A stretch of 64,000 nucleotides of DNA, taken from positions 131,659,023 to 131,723,022 of the forward strand of contig CM061231.1 of NCBI GenBank assembly GCA_030844895.1, written 5' to 3'. Source of the stretch: Ambrosia x helenae (lineage: Eukaryota > Streptophyta > Magnoliopsida > Asterales > Asteraceae). The position numbers were made by a program, and so were the translations under genes. This document shows positions 1-11,773 of this stretch, piece after piece. Position 1 is the first letter of the stretch. Each line of letters opens with the position of its first letter. Below the pieces are notes generated by a model, which saw only the letters and a program-made list of their open reading frames with translations, did not search any database and had not been told where the DNA came from.

Positions 1-636
1 TAGATCTTTTTGGACCAGTGTTTGGCGCATCCGTCGGGGACTTGTTTCCTTTAAAATAAAAGTAATTTAAGTCATTTAAAACCTTTAATCCACACGACAT
101 CAGGAACTCACATTAAAACATAAGAAAACATATATTAAAAGAGTTTAAATCAAAGCTTTTAGAAAAACATGTGTTAACAACATAGACATATATGTTAACT
201 TTGGTAAAACATGGAAAAATGACATTTTTATACAAGAAAGACCCAAACATGTGTTAACACGCCTTATTTAGTACAAATAAGTGGCACACGTATCACATGA
301 TAACATGCAGAAAACCAAGACATTAGTTTTTGCCACAAATGGTTAATCACAGACACAAATAATGACAAAAACAAGCTTTTCCAACACATACAGTGTGTGA
401 CATATATGGACAGTCGTACATAAACACACAGTCCATAAAAGTACAAGTCGGGTGAGTAATTGCGTGGTACATAGTACAATAATTAGAAAGTTGTCCTTAT
501 GTGAATCTAGGGCACTTTTGTTCGGACATTTCATGTTAGATTCAGTCAGTAGTTAGCACTCAGACATCAGGTGAGTTCTCACGACCCCATTTTTACAGTT
601 TTCATACTTTTGGGGGAAAACATGCGTACTAGTTTA
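1..636 (-). repeat. Dispersed repeat, copy A (inverted partner at 13107-13700)
   Basis: Read on the minus strand, this stretch aligns by eye with 13107-13700 for about 600 bases with scattered mismatches and small gaps. Both contain the block around CGCATGTTTT, CCCAAAAG and GAGAACTCACC, and both continue into a tract rich in AACATATGTT-like palindromes. It contains no credible protein; the short reading frames in it are not conserved between the copies. It continues past the left window edge, so its class is unknown. A piece of a large LTR is plausible but unproven. Confidence 0.7.
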
Positions 637-960
637 ATTACATTTTGAATATTTTGTGAACATGAAACAAAAATGTTCAGAGTACTCATAAGCTCTAATT
701 CTATACATTTTATTGTAACCATTAGCTATGAACTTATCCATGAAACACCATGTGACATTCGAAACTTTCGTATTATGTACGTTCGAAACTTAACATTTCG
801 TATTATGTACGTTCGAAACTTCAATTAATAAAACGTTGCATTTTATCATTTCCGTACATTCTAAAAATATTTTGTGACACATTCGGGTTTATATAATCAT
901 ATCATATACTTATAACAAGATAATAATAGAAGAATAAATACCAAAAAAATAAATGTTTAG

Positions 961-1036
961 GCCGGGATTCGAACCCGCGTCCCAAACCGGTTCAAGGTTT
1001 AACACAAACACCTCCACCATCTGGGCTTGAGCCCAT
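961..1036 (-). promoter_or_regulatory. tRNA-like module 1 (inverted) in 5' LTR
   Basis: On the minus strand this reads as an A-box-like AAGCCCAGATGGTGG (from 1014-1028), then GAACCGG, then a B box GGTTCGAATCC (965-975), with tRNA-like spacing. It matches RNA polymerase III internal promoter consensus. No complete acceptor stem is visible, so it is called tRNA-like rather than a tRNA gene. Function as a promoter is inference. Confidence 0.6.
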
Positions 1037-1635
1037 GTTTGGTTTTAATTCTGACCAAAACATATATAAACCTTCTTCATTACACACAGTTGACTCGTGA
1101 AAAGTCAACTATGCGTATACCCTTTCCAAAATCAACATTCAATCAGTGTTTTAATTGCAATTCGTTTATGGTAATGATCCCACCGACACCCTAGAGTATT
1201 CCCCACACCAAATTATAGTTAAAACATTCCAATTTTAAGGAATTACGCGTTTAACATTTAACACACGGGTCAACTTTCCAATTCCTTCAATTCGTGAGTA
1301 CTAGTATAAATTGAGGCCTTCCCTAGGAGCTAACATCACCGAAAATCAAACCCCATACTCAATTCATCCTAAAACACCTCCTAAATCTGCAAATTTTGAG
1401 TCTTTTTGTCGTGTTCGTTGACCCGCTCGTTCACACCTCTAAACCCGCTGTGAGTAACAATTATTCCTTTTATTATGTTAGTCGGCCATCATACTCCAAT
1501 AGCCCTATGGTTAATTGGATTATAATCGCGTTTTATGATTAATTAGAAATCTAGGGTTCTTCATCAGTTATTTGGGGATAAACATCGCTGCAGACAACCC
1601 TTATATATTTTTCAAAACAGAAACATTAACCCACT

Positions 1636-1712
1636 GATCTACAGATCAGTTGGTAATGTGCAGATGCTTAAACGCGTGAACCGGCCGTAGGCCAAGGTTC
1701 GATTCTCACATG
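1636..1712 (+). promoter_or_regulatory. tRNA-like module 2 (direct) in 5' LTR
   Basis: A-box-like ACAGATCAGTTGGTAA (1641-1656) is followed by GAACCGGCCGTAGGCC and a B box GGTTCGATTCT (1696-1706). The same arrangement occurs in the 3' LTR and in the Gypsy-2 LTRs. No acceptor stem is seen. Confidence 0.6.
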
Positions 1713-1802
1713 CTCCGTTTTATTGTTTTCTTTTCCAAATCAATTATAAAAACAAATCAGATAACCTATTTAATTGATTAAAATCCAAAGCTGATTGTTC
1801 TC

Positions 1803-1880
1803 AGGGTCCAGCCCAGATGGTTGGTTGGACTTGTGATAAAACCTAAACCGCCAGAGACTCGAGTTCGAGTCCTGGCACAT
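1803..1880 (+). promoter_or_regulatory. tRNA-like module 3 (direct) in 5' LTR
   Basis: A-box-like TCCAGCCCAGATGGTTGG (1807-1824), the spacer CTTGTGATAAAACC, and a B box GAGTTCGAGTCC (1861-1872). The counterpart in Gypsy-2 (58138-58210) is a closer match to tRNA consensus. Confidence 0.6.
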
Positions 1881-3458
1881 ACAAGTATTTTTTTTTATCT
1901 TCTTTTATACTTATAATTTATATACTCTTTTAAATAGTTTTTTTTTAAATACTAAAAATGGTTTATAAATTCTACAAAAATTATTTTATGTTATTATCAT
2001 GACAAAGTTTATCATACAATTTTTAGATTTCCAAAAATCATTTATTTAATATATATTATAAATATTACAATTTTATTTATTTTTAATTTTAAAATTTTAT
2101 TAAAATATCTAAATGATTTTATAAAATTTTACAAAAATTATCCTAAACTTATAAAACAATAAATGTTTCAGAAATGATTTTTAATTTCGGAAAAACGTTT
2201 ATTTAATATTTTTAATTAATTTTTACTATTTTTAATCATAAATAAATCATAATAAATTCATTTTTCAATATTTTTACACCAAAATTTTACATAAATTATT
2301 TTTGTTCATTTAGAACGGAAATATAAATTTTAATTTGAAATTTCTTTAATTTTATTATTTTTAGATATTAAAATTATATCTTTGACAAATAGAAATAATT
2401 ATACTAAATATTCAATTCTTGAGGAAATAATTTTATAAAAATTATTTTTATACTTAAAACCCTATAATATGATCATCCTAAATCATAAATCTACAATAGT
2501 CTTTTATTTAAATTATTTACCAAATTCCTCTCATTTATTAACAATCTACCTAATTAATAATTAAACAAATACATATCCCCAAATTAGGAACCCTAGAACT
2601 ACTTGTATCCTAGACTCTAAGTTCATTCCCTTACACATTATCTAATTCCTTAGGTTAATCCTTTGGGATAATCTTAATTCAAATCACGTTGTTTGGTAGA
2701 GTTTCAAGTTATTATACGAACTGTGAGTATTTCCTATCCCCTTTTTACTTTTATTCATTTTTGGGGTGTTACATGTACACTATTAAAAATTACAAATACA
2801 AGTTTACATTTTTACAATACAATTCTAGTACTATGTGCATTTGCTTACAACGTGGTTTATGCTTAGACAATACATGTAAAATACATTTGTACTTAGTGAA
2901 ATCATTAACATGGTACAAGTCGACCTTAACATTGGATAGCGCTATTGGATTGACAACCCGCCTAGGTTGATTCTCCCCCTTTTTCATCGTAGAATCCGTG
3001 GTCATTGTTAAGTTTTTATCCATTTATTGGATAAGTACACCGCCGTTCATTTAGTACATTATACAGTCACAGGGTTGATTTCGCTCATTTGTTTGATACA
3101 TAGTTTACATATTTGCACTATAGCTTTGCACTTGAATTGTATACCTTTTTCAGCTTACTATATGTATTTAAACTAGGAATGCTCACCAACATTTCTTATG
3201 TTGATCAAACCTATTTTGTACATGTTTCAGGTGCAGTTTAATCTTAGTACTATAGCATGGGACTTTAGTGCTTGCTTTTAAATAAGTTATTTCAATTTTC
3301 ATGTTTCATTCAGACTTTGTATTTTCGTTTCCATTTCATCTATGTATGACAATTTGAATTATTCAATAATATATTTACATTTTAGTACCATGTGCTTTTT
3401 AACAATCGTCGGTACGTGACACCTTGATGATTCCGCCATTGGTTGGGGTGTTACAGAT

Positions 3459-3470
3459 TGGTATCAGAGC
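3459..3470 (+). other. Primer-binding site of Gypsy-1
   Basis: TGGTATCAGAGC lies three bases after the 5' LTR. It is complementary to the 3' end of plant initiator methionine tRNA, the usual primer for minus-strand cDNA synthesis in plant LTR elements. Confidence 0.95.
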
Positions 3471-4157
3471 CATGGTTATAGGGAACTAGGTTATTAGATG
3501 AATTGGCCTAGACTATAACCGAACTTCAACTTTCATGCATAATTTTTCCTAAATTACCATTCCCCTCATTTCTCTCTTCTTTCATCCCTCTATCTTTTCC
3601 TTCTTCTCCATTTCTCCTTATCTTTCATCATGGTGCATAGAGATGGTGTCCTACGAGGAGTGGAAAGACTACATCATCATGGAGCGGGAGCAGTACCTTT
3701 CATGAAGACACTCTTAGGCATAATGCCTACTATTATTTTGCTCCTTCAAAGTTGTTGAGCTTTAATGAGTGTGATGGAACACGTGTAATCTGGAAGGGTG
3801 GATGCCTGTACACTGGGTTTTCTGGCATAGGCAAGCATAGCGCATAAATCTAATAACGGACCTATTATGCTTACCTGGGGATTCCTGGAGTGAGTGTCCA
3901 CTTATAGGCTAAAGCATGTCTTCTTTGATCACCATTGGGTTCAATTCCTTTGAAAAGTCAACGTTCTTGTTGGGCTTTACAGCTAGACAAGGGCAATCCC
4001 AGCATTTTATGCAAGTTTTTCAAAAATACACTCTTGTTTCATATACAAAATCTCATGATTTTCATATATTGCTTACAAGTTCATACTTTCATAATCATTT
4101 GTACAATTATACACTTACATTTTATAATCTCATGATTATTCAATTGCTGCTTTGTAG
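3471..4157 (+). other. Untranslated leader of Gypsy-1
   Basis: About 690 bases lie between the primer site and the gag start. No coding sequence is recognisable. The stretch is expected to hold packaging and dimerisation signals, but none can be pinpointed by reading. Confidence 0.6.
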
Positions 4158-5290
4158 ATGTCTGCTCGCCGCATGCTCCGTGATGCTAGCCAACGCACTG
4201 TTCGTGATTCTGGACAACGTTCTGATCGTCGCCTCGCTTCTCTAGTCGCTGAGCAAATTGTTGTAGTGATCCCAAATCCTGTCAGTGAGTTAACCCAGAA
4301 TAGTAACAGTGCCAACACAGAGGGTGCCACTCAATTTCGGTGCACTTTCAAACACTTTAACTCCTGCAACCCCACAAAATTCACTGGTGAGGAGGGTGCT
4401 ACTGGCCTCCTCCAATGGTTTGAAAGTATGGAGAGCACCTTTGTGAACAGCGAGTGTCCAGATGAACTCTGCGTTCGCTATGCTACCAGTGTCCTTCAAA
4501 AGGGGGCGCTAAGTTGGTGGAATGGCGAAAAGCGCAATCGGGGCGCTGATGTTGCTTTATCTTTGTCTTGGGCTGAGGTTAAGGAACTCATGATCGCCAA
4601 ATTCTGCCCTAGGAACGAAATCAGGAAACTGGAGGAAGAGTTCCATGGGCTGAAACAAGACAGTGGTGAGAATCTTGCGTACAACACTAGATATCATGAA
4701 CTTATCATATTGGTTCCACACATGGTTACCCCGATCTCTCGAGCAATCGAAAAATATATCGAGGGATTACCTGACCTGATTCAAGACGTAGTCACTGGAA
4801 GCAAACCCACTACGGTGGAAGAAGCCATCCAGCTTGCAGCCTCCTTGACTGACAAGCACGTGAAAAAGGGAAATCTGGTTAGGAAAGGAACTAAGAAACC
4901 AGCTGAGAAGACCCCCACCCCTACTACTGAATCATCAAGAGTCGCTGTAGACAATACCGGTTCCAACTCTAGGAAGCGGAAGTTCAGAAGTAAAAACTAT
5001 GTCGTTGTAGCGCCAGTAACCCAAGCTCCAATGGTCCAGGCCATCACCCATCAAACTTTCCTTGTCGCCACTGTACCACCTGTGGTAGGTATGGTCATGT
5101 AGCTACCACATGTCGTTCAGTGTTTAGACCTCAACCAATCAACTCTCAACCAGTTAACCCTCAGCCAGCCAACCCTCAACCAGCTCGCCAAAACCCACAA
5201 CCCATAACATATGGTCAAGCCTGTTTCAATTGTGGTGATCCAAACCACCTCAGAAAATCAGTGTCCAGCTCTTGTCCCAGCAAATCGTAC
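4158..5290 (+). pseudogene. Gypsy-1 gag (broken)
   Basis: The product would be the capsid/nucleocapsid protein that packages element RNA. The start is the first ATG after the leader; it opens MSARRML and runs 314 codons to a TAG at 5100-5102. Residues about 60-240 hold the retrotransposon gag core, with LLQWFESMEST, SWWNGEKR and a PHMVTP segment. Compared with Gypsy-2, a deletion near 5040 removes part of the first zinc-knuckle region and shifts frame. The knuckle residues (CTTCGRYGHVATTC, then CFNCGDPNH) continue in another frame, and one extra A near 5262 returns to the original frame. So gag and pol were probably one ORF and are now separated. Family identity is clear; function of this copy is unlikely. 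Confidence 0.85.
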
Positions 5291-8200
5291 AACAAACCCA
5301 GTGGCTCGTGGTAGGGATTTCAACATCAATGCAACAGAAGCCCAGGCAACAAATGATGTGGTGAATGGTACGTTTTTACTTGATGGTCATTATGCTTCGA
5401 TTTTATTTGATACTGGTGCAGATAAAAGTTTTGTGTCATTAGCATTCGAACCTTTACTATCTCACACTCGCTCTATATTAGGAGCGCCTTTCACTATCGA
5501 GGTCGCGGATGGAAACCCCATCTCAATCGATTCCATCATTCAGGGTTGTACTCTTAGTCTTAACGAGCATGACTTCTCCATTGATCTCATACCCATGAAA
5601 TTGGGTAGTTTTGATGTCATCGTGGGTATGGATTGGCTTTCTAAACACCATGCTGAAGTTGTCTGCTTTGAAAAATTTATTCGGTTTCCTCTCTCATCGG
5701 GTGACTTTTTACGGGTTTATGGTGAAAAACCATCCAGTGGTCTTAAACTCATGTCTTGCACTCAAGCACAAAAATATCTACGTAAGAAATACGTGGCTTT
5801 CTTGGCCCATGTCGTGGAAAAGAAAGATAAAGACAAGAGTATCCAAGATGTTCCTGTTGTTCGTAAATTTCCGGAAGTCTTTCCTGATGATTTACCTGGA
5901 CTTCCACCGGTGCGTCCTGTTGAATTTCGTATTGACCTTGTACCTGGTGCCACGCCCGTTGCAAAATCTCCATATCGCCTTGCACCTTCTGAGATGCAAG
6001 AACTTGCGAGTCAACTTCAAGAGTTGGCAGACAAGGGCTTCATTCGTCCCAGTTCATCACCTTGGGGAGCTCCAGTCTTATTTGTAAAGAAGAAGGATGG
6101 ATCTTTCTGAATGTGTATTGATTATCGGGAGCTTAATAAACTCACCATTAAAAACCGTTACCCATTACCCCGCATTGATGATCTTTTTGACCAACTTCAA
6201 GGCTCGACTTGTTTTTCAAAGATCGATCTTCGTTCTGGATATCATCAACTCCGAGTTCATGAAGACGATATTCCAAAGACAGCTTTTCGTACACGTTATG
6301 GTCATTACGAGTTCATGGTTATGCCTTTTGGACTAACCAATGCACCTGCTGTCTTCATGGATCTCCTGAATCGCGTGTGCAAACCCTTCTTGGATAAATT
6401 TGTAATCGTTTTCATTGATGATATTCTCATTTACTCTAAAACCAAATCAGCTCACGAACAACACCCTAGACAAATTTTGAGTCTTTTGAAGAATGAACAA
6501 CTGTATGCCAAATTTTCCAAGTGTGAATTTTGGCTTAAGGAAGTTCAATTTTTGGGACACATTATCAGTGATAAGGGAATACACGTGGACCCAGCTAAGA
6601 TTGAGGCCGCTAAAAGTTGGGTTACACCTAAGTCTCCCACTGAAGTTCGTTCTTTCCTTGGGCTAGCGGGTTATTATCGTCGTTTCATTCTCAACTTCTC
6701 CAAGATTGCCTTACCTCTCACTTCTTTAACCCATAAAGATAAACCATATGTATGGGGACCCAGTCAAGAAGAAGCATTCCAAACTTTGAAGCAGAAACTG
6801 TGTGATGCTCCAATCCTTACTTTACCTGACGGCAATGAGGATTTCGTGGTTTATTGCGATGCCTCTAACCAAGGTCTTGGTTGTGTTCTCATGCAACGAG
6901 GCAAGGTTATAGCATATGCATCGCGACAATTGAAAACCCATGAGAAAAATTATACTACCCATGATCTTGAACTCGGAGCGGTTGTTTTCGCACTTAAGAT
7001 TTGGAGGCACTATTTATATGGTACAAAATGTGTGGTTTTCACTGATCACAAAAGCCTTCAACACATTTTTAATCAGAAAGATCTGAATATACGTCAACGA
7101 CGATGGGTCGAGTTGTTAAACGACTACGACTGCGAGATTCGGTACCATCCTGGCAAGGCGAATGTTGTAGCCGATGCCCTCAGTCGTAAAGATCATGCCC
7201 AGCTTTATTGTGCCCAGGTCCAGTCTGATATCAAACTCCGCATCATTGAAGCCCAATATGTCTCTGTTACTGAAGGATTCATGTACAATGAAATGTCGTG
7301 TGGAGCCGAAAACCAGTTGGAAACCAAACATGGTTTACTTTACTTCATGAACCGTCTTTGGATTCCTGATCGTGATAATCTGCGTACTTTCCTCATGGAC
7401 GAGTCTCACAAGTCTCGTTACTCCATTCACCCTGGTGCAGATAAGATGTATCAGGATCTGCGTACCTTGTATTGGTAGCCCGGTATGAAAAAGGACATAG
7501 CTCTTTATGTGGCTAAATGCCTTACTTGCTCCAAAGTCAAAGCTGAGCACCAACGTCCATCTGGTTTACTTGTGCAACCAGAAATTCCAGTGTGGAAGTG
7601 GGAGAACATTGCTATGGACTTCATCACGAAACTTCCACGCACCACTCGTGGTCATGACAGTATCTGGGTCATCGTCGATCGATTGACCAAATCTGCTCAC
7701 TTCCTACCAAATCGTGAGACTTACCCAGTTGAGAAGCTGTCTAGAATCTATATCGATGAAATTGTCAGTCGTCATGGTATTCCTCTGGACATTATTTCTG
7801 ACCGTGATAGTCGGTTTACTTCTCGCTTTTGGCAAACACTTCAATCCGCACTTGGTACTCAACTAAAACTTAGTACAGCCTATCACCCACAGACGGATGG
7901 TCAAACTGAACGAACCATCCAAGCATTGGAGGATATGCTTAGAGCGTGCGTCATCGACTTTGGTGGCAATTGGGACATGCACTTACCTTTGGTTGAGTTC
8001 TCGTTTAATAACAGCTACCATTCCAGCATTAACATGGCACCATTTGAGGCACTTTATAGTCACAAATGTTGTTCCCCTATTTGTTGGAACGAGATCGGAG
8101 AAACACAAATCACCGGTCCCGAGCTAGTACAAGAAACGACAGACAAAATTCTTCGCATTCGTGATAATTTGCAAGTTGCTCGAAGCAGACAGAAAAGTTA

Positions 8201-8666
8201 TGCCGATCAAAGACGCAAGCCTCTAGAATTTCAAGTCGGGGATATGGTACTTCTCAAGGTTTCACCTTGGAAGGGTATGTTTCGATTTGGAAAGAAAGGG
8301 AAACTTGTACCTCGGTTTGTAGCCCCTTTTAAGATCCTTGAACGAATTGGGAAAGTAGCTTACAAGCTCGATTTACCACCAGAGCTCAGCAATGTCCACC
8401 CAACGTTTCACGTTTCTAATCTAAAGAAGTGTTTGGCTGAATATAATCTCCATGTTCCTTAAGAGGATATTCAGATTGACGAGTCGATGCACTTCATAGA
8501 AAAACCTGTGGAGATTATGGATCGAGATGTCAAGACACTTAAACGAAGCTGAATTCCAATTCTCAAAGTTCGATGGGAGTCCAAACGAGGCCCAGAGTTT
8601 ACTTGGGAGCGTGAGGACCAAATGGTGTCTAAGTATCCTCATCTTTTTCCAGAGACTATCACCTGA
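5291..8666 (+). pseudogene. Gypsy-1 pol: protease, RT, RNase H, integrase (four in-frame stops)
   Basis: All parts lie in one frame. Protease: ILFDTGADKSF (about 5400-5430). RT: GFIRPSSSPWGAPVLFVKKK, then SKIDLRSGYHQ, with the active site VFIDDILIYS near 6409-6440. RNase H: VVYCDASNQGLG, then YTTHDLELGAVVFAL and VFTDHKSLQ. Integrase: an HHCC zinc domain (H in SIHPGADKM, C in AKCLTCSKVK), DDE residues in MDFITKLP, ISDRDSRF and TDGQTERTI, and a chromodomain-like C-terminus ending YPHLF. Stops interrupt it at 6108-6110 (CGA to TGA), 7476-7478 (TGG to TAG), 8460-8462 (TTA to TAA) and 8550-8552 (CGA to TGA), judged against Gypsy-2. The natural stop is the TGA at 8664-8666. The copy cannot make a full polyprotein without suppression. 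Confidence 0.92.
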
Positions 8667-8689
8667 AGGAATTTCGGGACGAAATTTCT

Positions 8690-8704
8690 AAAAGTAGGGG
8701 ATGC
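8690..8704 (+). other. Polypurine tract of Gypsy-1
   Basis: AAAAGTAGGGGATGC lies directly before the 3' LTR; purine-rich AAAAGTAGGGG is the likely plus-strand primer. Gypsy-2 has AAAAGTTGGGGATGC at the same place. Confidence 0.85.
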
Positions 8705-8904
8705 TGTGACATCCGTCACTTTTCGTATTTATTTTAACATTTCGTATTATGTACGTTCGAAACTTTAATTAATAAAATGTTGCATTTTATCATTTCCGTA
8801 CATTCTAAAAATATTTTGTGACACATTCGGGTTTATATAATCATATCATATACTTATAACAAGATAATAATAGAAGAATAAATAACAAAAAAATAAATGT
8901 TTGG

Positions 8905-8981
8905 GCCGGGATTCGAACCCGCGTCCCAAACCGGTTCAAGGTTTAACACAAACACCTCCACCATCTAGGCTAGAGCCCATG
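8905..8981 (-). promoter_or_regulatory. tRNA-like module 1 in 3' LTR
   Basis: The minus-strand B box GGTTCGAATCC (8909-8919) and the A-box-like block are retained as in the 5' LTR. Confidence 0.55.
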
Positions 8982-9575
8982 ATTGGTTTTAATTCTGACC
9001 AAAACATATATAAACCTTCTTCATTACACACAGTTGACTCGTGAAAAGTCAATTGCGCGTATACCCTTTCCAAAATCAACATTCAATCAGTGTTTTAATT
9101 GCAATTCGTTTATGGTAATGATCCCACCGACACCCTAAAGTATTCCCCACGCCAAATTATAGTTAAAACATTCCAATTTTAAGGAATTACGCGTTTAACA
9201 TTTAACACACGGGTCAACTTTCCAATTCCTTCAATTCGTGAGTACTAGTATAAATTGAGGCCTTCCCTAGGAGCTAACACCACCAAAAATCAAACCCCCA
9301 TACTCAATTCATCCTAAAACACCTCCTAAATCTCAAATTTTGAGTCTTTTTGTCGTGTTCGTTGACCCGCTCGTTCACACCTCTAAACCCGCTGTGAGTA
9401 ACAATTATTCCTTTTATTATGTTAGTCGGCCATCATACTCCAATAGCCCTATGGTTAATTGGATTATAATCGCGTTTTATGATTAATTAGAAATCTAGGG
9501 TTCTTCATCAATTATTTGGGGATAAACATTGTTGCAGACAACCCTTATATATTTTTCAAAACAGAAACATTAACC

Positions 9576-9645
9576 AACTATCAGTTGGTAATGTGCAGAT
9601 GTTTAAACGCGTGAACCGGCCATAGGCCAAGGATCGATCCTCACA
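9576..9645 (+). promoter_or_regulatory. tRNA-like module 2 in 3' LTR (eroded)
   Basis: The A-box-like part CTATCAGTTGGTAA is shortened and the B box has become GGATCGATCCT (from 9631), so this copy is a weaker match than its partner at 1636-1712. Confidence 0.45.
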
Positions 9646-9737
9646 TGCTCCGTTTTATTGTTTTCTTTTCCGAATCAATTATAAAAACAAATCAGATAAC
9701 CTATTTAATTGATTAAAATCCAAAGCTAATTGTTCTC

Positions 9738-9816
9738 AGGGTCCAGCCCAGATGGTTGGCTGGACTTGTGATAAAACTTAAACCGGCCAGGGACTCGAGT
9801 TCGAGTCCTGGCACAT
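9738..9816 (+). promoter_or_regulatory. tRNA-like module 3 in 3' LTR
   Basis: TCCAGCCCAGATGGTTGG, CTTGTGATAAAAC, AACCGGCCAG and the B box GAGTTCGAGTCC (9797-9808) are present in order, matching 1803-1880. Confidence 0.55.
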
Positions 9817-11394
9817 ACAAGTATTTTTTTTATCTTCTTTTATACTTATAATTTATATACTCTTTTAAATAGTTTTTTTTAAATACTAAAAATGGTTTAT
9901 AAATTCTACAAAAATTATTTTATGTTATTCTCATGACAAAGTTTATCATACAATTTTTAGATTTCCAAAAATCATTTATTTAATATATATTATAAATATT
10001 ACAAATTTATTTATTTTTAATTTTAAAATTTTATAGAAATATCTAAACGATTTTATAAAATTTTACAAAAATTATCATAAACTTATAAAACAATAAATGT
10101 TTCAGAAATGATTTTTAATTTCAGAAAAACATTTATTTAATATTTTTAATTAATTTTTACTATTTTTAATCATAAATAAATCATAATAAATTCATTTTTC
10201 AATATTTTTACACCAAAATTTTACATAAATTATTTTTGTTCATTTAAAAAAGAAATATAAATTTTAATTTGAAATTTCTTTAATTTTAATATTTTTAGAT
10301 ATTAAAATTATATCTTTGACAAATAGAAATAATTATACTAAATATTCAATTCTTGAGGAAATAATTTTATAAAAATTATTTTTATACTTAAAACCCTATA
10401 ATATGATCATCCTAAATCAAAAATCTACAATAGTCTTTTATTTAAATTATTTACCGAATTTCTCTCATTTATTAACAATTTACCTAATTAATAATTAAAC
10501 AAATACATATCCCCAAATTAGGAACCCAAGAACTACTTGTATCCTAGACTCTAAGTTCATTCCCTTACACATTATCTAATTCCTTAGGTTAATCCTTTGA
10601 GATAATCTTAATTCAAATCACGTTGTTCGGTAGAGTTTCAAGTTATTACACGAACTGTGAGTATTTCCTATCCCCTTTTTACTTTTATTCATTTTTGGGG
10701 TGTTACATGTACACTATTAAAAATTACAAATACAAGTTTACATTTTTACAATACAATTCTAGTACTATGTGCATTTGCTTACAACGTGGTTTATGCTTAG
10801 ACAATACATGTAAAATACATTTGTACTTAGTGAAATCATTAACATGGTACAAGCCGACCTTAACATTGGATAGCGCTATTGGATTGACAACCCGCCTAGG
10901 TTGATTCTCCCCCTTTTTCATCGGAGAATCCGTGGTCATTGTTAAGTTTTTATCCATTTATTGGATAAGTACACCGCCGTTCATTTAGTACATTATACAA
11001 TCACATGGTTGATTTCGCACATTTGTTTGATACATAGTTTACATATTTGCACTGTAGCTTTGCACTTGAATTGTATACCTTTTTCAGCTTACTATATGTA
11101 TTAAAACTAGGAATGCTTAACAACATTTCTTATGTTGACCAAACCTATTTTGTACATGTTTCAGGTGCAGTTTGATCTTAGTACTATAGCATGGGACTTT
11201 AGTGCTTGCTTTTAAATAAGTTATTTCAATTTCCATGTTTCATTCAGACTTTGTATTTTCGTTTCCATTTCATCTATGTAAGACAATTTGAATTATTCAA
11301 TAATATATTTACATTTTAGTACCATGTGCTTTTTAACAATCATCACTACGTGACACCTCGATGATTCCGCCATCGGTTGGGGTGTTACACACCA

Positions 11395-11773
11395 GAATAG
11401 ATTTATTTGGTTGACACCCCCACTCTTGGTTAGTCGCTCTAACCGGATGGCAGATATCAAAAGAGTGCTTGTATTTCACATTACTTTCATTGTCTTTTGT
11501 GTACAATGGGCGAGGCACAACATTCGTCAAGATTTTGTTATGGGCTCATGACAGTCACATAATGATTATTGTCTTAGCTAGACAATGATCCAGTCACCCA
11601 TGGTTTACATAGAACTCAAAACCCATGACTTCACCAACTTAATTTTTGACATATTTTATTTGCATGTTTTTTCAGGCAATTAATTGTGCAACATGGAACT
11701 TGGAGTCAGTTAGTACATTGAAGCTGAAGCAATCCAAAGACTTAGAGTCGGGAAGTTGCATTCAAGGGGAGTT
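11395..11773 (+). other. Non-coding stretch, possible 3' end of a copia-type element
   Basis: This continues the sequence interrupted by Gypsy-1 at 745. No protein is recognisable. It ends in a purine-rich AAGGGGAG (11764-11771) that could be a polypurine tract in front of the LTR at 11774; that reading is inference. Confidence 0.35.

Larger units (their letters stand above)
751..3455 (+). repeat. 5' LTR of Gypsy-1
   Basis: The 2705-bp LTR is repeated almost exactly at 8705-11389, with mostly single-base transitions and short indels. It begins TGTGACATTC and ends GGGGTGTTACA. It contains a very AT-rich core (about 1890-2660) and three tRNA-like modules described separately. The 93-residue reading frame at 2689-2970 also occurs in the other LTR (10623-10904) only because the LTR is duplicated; it has no recognisable domain. 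Confidence 0.95.
751..11389 (+). mobile_element. Gypsy-1: full-length Ty3/gypsy LTR retrotransposon, mutated
   Basis: Two near-identical LTRs (751-3455 and 8705-11389) bound an internal region with a primer-binding site, gag, protease, RT, RNase H, integrase and a polypurine tract. The 5-bp target duplication CACCA is seen at 746-750 and 11390-11394, which fixes both ends. LTRs start TGTGACA and end TGTTACA. The domain order PR-RT-RH-INT is diagnostic of Ty3/gypsy. The integrase C-terminus (FHVSNLKKCL, then a VKVRWESK-type segment ending in YPHLF) resembles chromoviruses of the Tekay/Del type; that lineage call is inference. Pol is interrupted by nonsense codons and gag by frame changes, so the copy is probably non-autonomous. 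Confidence 0.95.
8705..11389 (+). repeat. 3' LTR of Gypsy-1
   Basis: The 2685-bp partner of 751-3455, starting TGTGACATCC and ending GGTGTTACA just before the second CACCA. Differences from the 5' LTR are mainly C-to-T and G-to-A transitions, plus a deletion near 9577 that removes part of module 2. High identity by eye suggests a fairly recent insertion, though not extremely so. Confidence 0.95.

Noticed and set aside
2689..2970. 93-residue reading frame repeated at 10623-10904
   Set aside because: Identical only because it lies in both LTRs of one element; no domain and atypical composition.
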